From Prorocentrum cordatum (lineage: Eukaryota; Sar; Dinophyceae; Prorocentrales; Prorocentraceae): DNA of 64,000 bases. Position numbers and translations under genes: made by a program. Below, one piece after another: positions 57,861 through 64,000 of the stretch. The notes under the pieces are model-generated. The model was not told the origin of the DNA, did not search any database, and worked only from the letters and a program-made list of their open reading frames with translations. Position 1 is the first letter of the stretch, and each line of letters starts with the position of its first letter. The stretch lies in contig CAUYUJ010017635.1 of assembly GCA_963575745.1 (NCBI GenBank), forward strand, positions 118,501-182,500. The letters are read 5' to 3'.

Positions 57861-58430
57861 CTGCAGGCTGCGCGGGCCGAGGGTCGACCCTTTCTTACCC
57901 GGGGAGGAAGGGCCGAGCTTGGGCCCATCACCCGAGGAGGGAGAGCAGGCGGAGGAGGAGGAGAGTGAGAAGGAGTACCGTCGGGGCGTTGACCTAAGGA
58001 ACGATAAATAAGGAACGAGGCCCCTAGCCCCTATTTTCCATAAGTTAAACTTCGATGTCATATCGGAAACCTACGGACAACCTAAGGCAAGCTGTAAAAC
58101 GATCAAGGAACACCGAGCCCCTCCCCAACGAACAGGGTTCCTTCTTCAGGGCGCCGACTGTACCTCTTCTTACCCGGTGGGGGAGGAATTGCCGAAGTCC
58201 GAGGCTCGCAGGTGACAGAAGTTTGGCATGTGCTGATGCTTTCTATGCTGAGCGAAAGCAGAGTAACGATACACCTAGGTCTGGACGCTGTGTCTGCGGG
58301 AGCAGGAAGCAGCACCAGTGACGCGCCGCCGCCGGGGAGCCGTCCGCGTGCCGTCGTGGACGAATCGCCATGCCTTCAGACGAAAACGAAGGAGTGACGC
58401 GCTGGCGGGCTCCAAGCGGCTGCGCGTCAC
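57861..58430. other. no gene recognised
   Basis: Short GGA tract at 57940-57965, otherwise mixed. Possible upstream intron of the helicase gene. Confidence 0.5.
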
Positions 58431-58434
58431 TCGC

Positions 58435-58705
58435 ACTCTTGCTTCCTCTCGACAGTCGGGCGCCGCGGGCGTGACCCAGAGCGCTCCAAAATGCTCCGAG
58501 AGAGCTCGGGGAAGCGGAAACGACCTAAAGTAGGGGCCCGACCACAAGAAACCTTCAACAAGAGGCCCAACCCTGAGACCCCAGAGCGTCCATTGACTTT
58601 TGGTGTGGGAGCGTCGCGCTTTCCATGGCAATGCCATCGAAACCCAAGGAACCGAGGGCACCCTTGAGGCCAGCAGGGTGTTTCTTGGCATGGGCCTCCA
58701 CTGCA
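58435..58705 (+). repeat. interspersed repeat family A, copy
   Basis: GTCCATTGACTTTTGGTGTGG, CATCGAAACCCAAGGAAC and GGGCACCCTTGAGGCCAGCA match 14945-15050 and the reverse of 46615-46790. Confidence 0.75.
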
Positions 58706-59265
58706 CGCTCATCCTAGGCTTTCCTGCCTCAGGGAAATACGCACGCGGCCTCGGCTAGACTCACGTCGAAATTCTGGCCAGAACGCACCCGCATGCTAGG
58801 ATGGGTCCAGGCATCGACCTTTGCCCCTTTGACCCAAGTGCCCTCGCACTGGCAACTTTCAACCACTGGGGGCCCTCATCGGACACCAGAGCTGTCAAAC
58901 ATCGTTCCGGGATGACTCGCCTTCGATGGGGACTGAAAGCTCCAACGTCGTGACTATTTTTCAGTGTGGACTCCCAGAGGTTCCGACCCCTTCCCAGGGA
59001 CCAGGTTGTCATTCCGAATTGTTTTTGACGGTCCGGCGGAGATCGGCGAGGGCCACGGGAACAATATCAACAACAACAACAACCATCTTGCGAACATCGG
59101 ATGTAACAAGCAACTGTGGCCTTCATGTGTTTTCCCCTCTCCCTCGCACCCGCCAGCGAAGTCCTTGGACCAACCCCCTTTGGGGGGGATTCGTTTCATA
59201 CCAGCTCCTTGGGGAAGGATTCGGTACTCTCTATATGCGCACCACATTGCCACGGCCGCCAAACG
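58706..59265. other. no gene recognised
   Basis: Mixed sequence with a short CAACAACAAC run at 59070. CATTCCGAATTGTTTTTGACGG at 59012 is related to 23384 and 28634. Confidence 0.5.
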
Positions 59266-59269
59266 TGCT

Positions 59270-59900
59270 GACGCGCCCGCGGGCCAAGGCGTCTCGGAGT
59301 AAATTGAGGAGGTATCGAGCGGGAGCCGTTGTCGTCGTAGCTGCCCACCCCCCTCCCCAACTTGAACGAATTGCGAAGAGGATTCGAGCCAGACCACAGT
59401 TCCTGAGTTTCGAAGCTTCTCTGGCCATGGCCTCTCGAAGTAAATCGCGCAGAATTATCGGGCGAGAGCTGCTGTCATCGTAGCGGGGCGTCCACGAACG
59501 TGCGTGAATTGTGAGGATGTCTCGAGCCAGAGCGCAGTTCCTGAGCTTCGAGGCCTCTCTGGCCAGAGCGTCTCGGAATAAATCGCAAGGAAGTGTCGAG
59601 CGGGAGCCGCTGTCGCCGTCGCTAGAATTCCACGAACTTGCATGAATTGCGAGGGTGTCTCGAGCCAGAGCGCCGTTCCTGGGCTTCGAGGCCTCTCTGG
59701 CCAGAGCGGCTCAGAATAAATCGCAAGGAAGTGTCGAGCGGGAGCCGCTGTCGCCGTCGCTGGAATTCCACGAGCTTGTGTGAATTGCGAGGATGTCTCG
59801 AGCCAGAGCGCCGTTCCTGAGCTTCGAGGCCTCTCTGGCCAGGGCCCGTCGAAGTAAATTTCGAGGAAGTATCGAGCGGGAGCCGTTGTCGTCGTAACCG
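59270..59900 (+). repeat. ~125-140-bp tandem repeat, about five copies
   Basis: Units of GAATTGCGAGGNTGTCTCGAG + CCAGAGCGC, TTCGAGGCCTCTCTGGCCAG, GTAAATCGCAAGGAAGTGTC and GAGCGGGAGCCGCTGTCG. The 'CTCTGGCCA' block is at about 59422, 59552, 59695 and 59834, and a shortened unit is at 59270. Confidence 0.92.
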
Positions 59901-60026
59901 GGCCCAAAAAAGCACACATACACAATCACGCCCCCGCTCGAGCGGGAGCATCGTTTTCACAGAAAATGAAGCCGGCGTCGAGGCGAGAGCGCCCAGGCAA
60001 CTTTCCGGAGATGAGTAATAATCATT

Positions 60027-62035
60027 CTCTAAAGATGAATCTTCAACAACAACAACAACAACAATCATTTTACCCGAACGCTCAGTGTTCTCACCAGTGC
60101 CAGGGTTTTCATGCGACGCGAGACAATACCCCCACTTCGTGGGGGGGCAGTTCAAGCTCTACCAAATATCCAAACGACTCTTCGCGACCACCCAAACCCA
60201 GCTTCCCGCCCTATGACGTTGGGACACTTCACTTCGTGGCGTGCGGACGACCGTGGCTACTACACTGGCGTGGGGTACACACCCACAGAACTTGGTCACT
60301 TATTCGGGGCGCGCGTGTGCCCAGCATCCTGCAATTGTGACATACAATACATGACACAGACAGACAGAGAGAGAGACAGAGAGCAGACAGAGAGAGAGAC
60401 AGAGAGAGCGGAGTTGGTCACATTTTTGGGGCAAGTTCCTGAGATCGTCGTGTTTTTTGTTGGTCTTGCGCGCGCGAATGTCCACTTTACTTTTTTTTGC
60501 AAGGGAGTATTGAAATTTGATTATGTTAGAACAAGAAAAAGTAGCTCGCGCGAGCTCATGTAACATAAATGTTGAAAAACCATTGGTTTTGTGGGAGTCG
60601 GACAGCGCGCGCGGGATGAAATTTGGACATTTTTTTTTTGAAAAACCATTGGGTTTTTGATGTTTTTATGTTGAAATCGTTACGAAACCTAAGGTTCTGG
60701 AAGGATTTCGTCTTGCGCGCGCGAATGTCCACTTTACCTTATTTTTTGCAAGGGATTATTGAAATTTGATTATGTTAGAACAAGAAAAAGTAGCTCGCGC
60801 GAGCTCATGTAACATAAATGTTGAAAAACCATTGGTTTTGTGGGATTCGGACAGCGCGCGCGGAAGGACATTTTGACAATTTTTTCTTAAAAAACCATTG
60901 GGTTTTTGATGTTTTTATGTTAAAATCGTTACGAAACCTAAGGTTTTGGAAGGATTTCGTCTTGCGCGCACGAATGTCCACTTTACCTTATTTTTTGCAA
61001 GGGATTCTTGCAATTTGATCAAGTAAGAACAAGAATTTTCATTTTATAGTGTTTTTTGCAAGGGAAAACGGATTACAACAAAACAACCGGATCCGGTGAC
61101 AATCCACTTTTCTGAAGCTTTCGCTAGAAAATGAAGGAAATGAGGCTGCGGCCTAGGTTTTGGAGGGGGGTCGCGCACCAGGGGTCTCAACAATAATATT
61201 TCTTTAGAAGTAATAATATTCAACAACAACAACAACAATTACTAGCACGTGGGGACACTCCGTTCTCACCAGTGCCAGGGTTTTCATAGGAGGCGGGCAA
61301 TACCCCCACTTTGTGGGGGGGCCGGTTCAAGCTCTACCAAATTTCCAAACGACTCTTCGCCACCACCCACACCCAGCTTCCCGCCCTATGACGTTCGGAC
61401 ACTTCACTTCGTGGCATGCGGACGACCGTGGCTACTATTCAGGGCCCCGCGGCCGACGACGACGGCGTGCGCGCGCGAAGAAAAAACGAATGTGTCCCGC
61501 ATGGTATTATTTGACAGGGATGATGGCCCTGGCAGGTGCGCAACCGTTGTTGCAGAAGTTCGAAAAAGTTGCTCGCAAAAGCCCGTTTGACAGAAATGTT
61601 TAAAAAGTGTTGGGTTTCCTACGAATCCGCAAGAGCGCGCGGGATGAAATTTTGACATTTTTTTTTTGAAAAACCATTGGTTTTTTGATGTTTTTATGTT
61701 AAAATCGCTACGAACACTAAGGTTTTGGAAGGATTTCGTCTTGCGCGCGCGAATGTCCACTTTACCTTATTTTTTGCAAGGGATTCTTGAAGTTTGGTTA
61801 TGTTAGAACAAGAAATGTCCACTTTGCCTTATTTTTTGCAAGGGAAAACCGCCCGTAACAAAACAACCGGATCCGGACCAACCCGTTTTGCCGGAGACTT
61901 CCTCACGAAAATGATGAAAACATGGCTGCGGCCTAGGCGCGGCGAGGGGGCCGTGCACCAGGGGTCCCAACAATAATTATTCTTTAGAAGTAATAATGTT
62001 CAACAACAACAACACCACCAACAACAACAACAACA
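60027..62035 (+). repeat. higher-order repeat with (CAA)n, 230-bp and 245-bp modules
   Basis: Module P: (CAA)n, CACCAGTGCCAGGGTTTTCA, CCCTATGACGTT, GGCNTGCGGACGACCGTGGC at 60038-60265 and 61220-61440. Module Q (~245 bp, CGCGAATGTCCACTTTACCT, TTTTTTGCAAGGGA, AAACCATTGGNTTT, GGAAGGATTTCGTCTTGCGC) tandem at 60463-60710, 60717-60962, partial to 61050, and again at 61640-61850. Module R (ACAAAACAACCGGATCCGG ... CTGCGGCCTAGG ... CACCAGGGGTC) at 61072-61200 and 61857-61975. The P-Q-R order occurs twice. Module Q is related to 29515-30290. Confidence 0.92.
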
Positions 62036-62159
62036 CCCGTTGTGGCTTTTGATCACGGCGCGAGAAGGTGGGCGGAGCTCAGGGGGCCCGGGCTGCTAAA
62101 CAAAAGAACGACGTCGGGTGCCTGTAAAACTTGCAGGTCACGCGGGGCGCTGACCTTTC

Positions 62160-62385
62160 CGAGGGGCTGGAGGAGGAGAAGAAATAAGGAGAGCGGGGGG
62201 GGATCGGAAGAAGGAGGAGAGGGAGGGAGAGGATGACGAGGAGGAGGCAGAGAAGGATAGGATAGGAGAGGAGAGGAGAGGAGAGGAGAGGAGAGGAGGA
62301 GAGGAGAGGAAAGGAGAAGAAGGGAGAGGAGAGGAGGTGACAAGGAGGAGGCGGAGGACGAGGAGGAAGAGGAGAGGAGGCTCGA
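62160..62385. repeat. (GGA)n / (GAGAG)n purine block
   Basis: GGA-rich at both ends with GGAGAGGAGA pentamer repeats at 62260-62330. Confidence 0.94.
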
Positions 62386-64000
62386 GGACCCGAAGCAACA
62401 TGGTCATGGGGCGCCTTGGCCACACCAGTGGGCCCAGCTTCCTGGAGCCAGCACCCTGGAGGGCACGGTGATCCGGTGTAGCACATGGCCCGGGGGCCAC
62501 CGTGGTCCAGGCCGCGCGCGGCGGGGCCAGGCGAACCAAGCGGGCCCGGGTGCCGTGGCCCGGGCTCTGCAGCTCCGGTGCGGAAGTGCACCTTGGCAGC
62601 GTGCGAGGCCGCGGGAACTCGGCGGCACCATGGCTGTCATCACACCCCTTCGGCACTTCGGACACGCACGTAGTTGTCATCACACCCTTTCGGCAGTTCG
62701 GGCACGCACCCACCCGGTTCTTTTACAGCTTGCCCTTCCTCCCTCACCTGTCCCGCTCGAAGCGCTGCTGTATCTTTCAGGGACTGCGGATCGAACGATG
62801 ATGGGGTGCAGGAGAAAGCAGACGGGGGGAGAGACTGGAGGATGTGCTGGTGTGGTGCGGCTGGACCGTGGCGCACCGCGAGCACACCTGAGGGTTCACT
62901 AACAAAATGTGGGCGCGAAGCGCGCGCCCGGATCCGGATGAAGCGCAACCAAAGCCTGATATATCGTCGTTTGCTTGGTTGACGCAATCTGTGGCTATCA
63001 ACGTACGGGGGGGCGCAATAGAGAACTGTAACTGCCTATCTTCGGTGGTTTCACTTTGCTGCGCCCACGCTTCCGCCTGTTGCGCCAGCTCCGCAGGGAC
63101 CCGCACCGGAGGATCCGCGTGCTCACCTGAAGACCCCCCTCGCATGAGGAAGGATACAAAGGGTCGGAGAAAGGCACGGACTGGGGAGCTTCACCAGAAG
63201 GCCCTCGCTTCACATGCCTCACAGGGGCCCTCACCTGAGGGCCACCGCTGTTCCCAAGGGGGCGCAACTGGGATCCCTTGGCCGAGGGAAGGTGCGGGGG
63301 AAGAGGGGGGGCGCGAAAATGCGAACCCTCACCTGAAGGCACGATGTTCGCCCACTGTTTTCGCGTGAAAAACAACGCCCAGCCCGCCGAAGCGACGGAG
63401 GTATGGGGGCGAAGATGAAGGCTGGCTTTACGAGCGGGTCACGACATAGTGTCGGCAGAAGAAAAGCGCAGGGAAGCTGAGGCCAGGCTGGCGCTCCTCG
63501 GTATGGCCGGCACCAGCCTGTCATAGCTGCCAACATGGCTCGGCTGAACCAGAACCGTAAGCTATTGTCCTCCAGGCGAGCAACGATCCAAAACGGTCTT
63601 GCGCGAGATGGCGTAGCGACCTTACGCGGTGGCTTGCTTAGGCCGCCCGCGCGGTGTGCCACGCTTGAAGCGAGGGCGCTTGCGCGCGAACTTACGCGGG
63701 CAGCTTACGCGCGAATGTCGGCGCCGACGACCCCGTTTTCTGGCGTCGCCCAAATGTCTTTTTACTTCTGGGTTGGGGGTTGGGGGTCGGGCCGGGACAC
63801 TGCCTGATTATTTTTTGTCGCGCCCACTGCGCGCGCGGCCGAAACGCGACAGCGGAACAGGTAACAACTGAAAACTCGCCGAGGTAAAACTCCCCTCCGA
63901 ACGAGTCAGCCGTGCGCGGCATCATCAGTGGCACCCACGCGGGGCACCAGCCTGGCTGCGCCCCTCCTCAAAAAGGGGAGGGGGGACCACCGTGGCCGCT
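62386..64000. other. no gene recognised with confidence
   Basis: A ~38-bp duplicated block (GTCATCACACCC + TTCGGCA) is at 62636 and 62674. CTCACCTGAGGG-like blocks recur at 63122, 63230 and 63328. A minus-strand frame at 62777-63145 contains a plausible helical segment (VRVPAELAQQAEAWAQQSET), but no family or splice context supports it. Confidence 0.45.

Noticed and set aside
1-64000. CRISPR-like arrays
   Set aside because: All repeats are contiguous tandem units without unique spacers, and the sequence is eukaryotic.

Overview
This window is nuclear DNA of a dinoflagellate. The strongest evidence is a relict dinoflagellate spliced leader (DinoSL, one mismatch over its 22 nt) at 17979-18000, at the 5' end of a retroposed mRNA. 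Other evidence: AG|GC splice donors next to ordinary GT donors, high GC content, very long introns, and large amounts of TCC/GGA triplet arrays, LINE-type and copia-type retrotransposons and tandem satellites. There are no operons or bacterial-style genes. Most long open frames in the region are by-products of triplet repeats or of tandem units whose length is a multiple of 3.

Two host genes can be read, both on the minus strand. (1) A UPF1/IGHMBP2-type superfamily 1 helicase is split into at least nine exons from about 57.9 kb down to about 13.5 kb: beta-barrel 57714-57860, motif I (P-loop) 56016-56347, motif Ia about 54734-54882, coiled stalk 45399-45527, a 54-nt micro-exon 39492-39545, motif II 31621-31751, motif III 31047-31119, motif IV 23697-23803 and a later exon near 13540-13665. 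From the micro-exon to the motif IV exon the reading phase is kept at every junction. Motifs V and VI were not found. (2) A Mei2-like RNA-binding protein lies at 16028-17884 inside a retroposed cDNA: an 18-bp target-site duplication on both sides, SL relic at the 5' end, A-run at the 3' end. The cDNA sits in the helicase intron between 23.7 and 13.7 kb. A 984-bp insert with exact 15-bp direct repeats splits its last RNA-recognition motif.

Retrotransposons: a copia-type element with short LTRs (7.1-12.9 kb), a nearly complete LINE (33.0-39.2 kb; ORF1, endonuclease, RT, RNase H, zinc-finger tail) and three decayed LINE fragments (3.1-4.2, 42.8-43.6, 50.4-53.9 kb). All are on the minus strand, the same sense as the helicase gene.

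Non-coding architecture: (a) a family of short elements with terminal inverted repeats, GT...AG-like ends and 8-bp target duplications that resemble introners (31.5, 45.5, 48.2-50.0 and 55.4 kb), one starting exactly at a helicase splice donor; (b) a 1.16-kb composite repeat bounded by (TCC)n on both sides (complete at 44.2-45.4 kb, partial at four other places); (c) a foldback family (31.3 and 54.3 kb, arms at 14.5-14.7 kb) and further large hairpins; (d) tandem arrays with units of 78, 90, 90 (with NotI sites), 116, about 130, about 293 and about 350 bp and a 1-kb higher-order unit at 60-62 kb; (e) about thirty TCC/GGA arrays and two GAC/GTC arrays. The plus strand has only weak exon candidates (4.4 and 20.3 kb).
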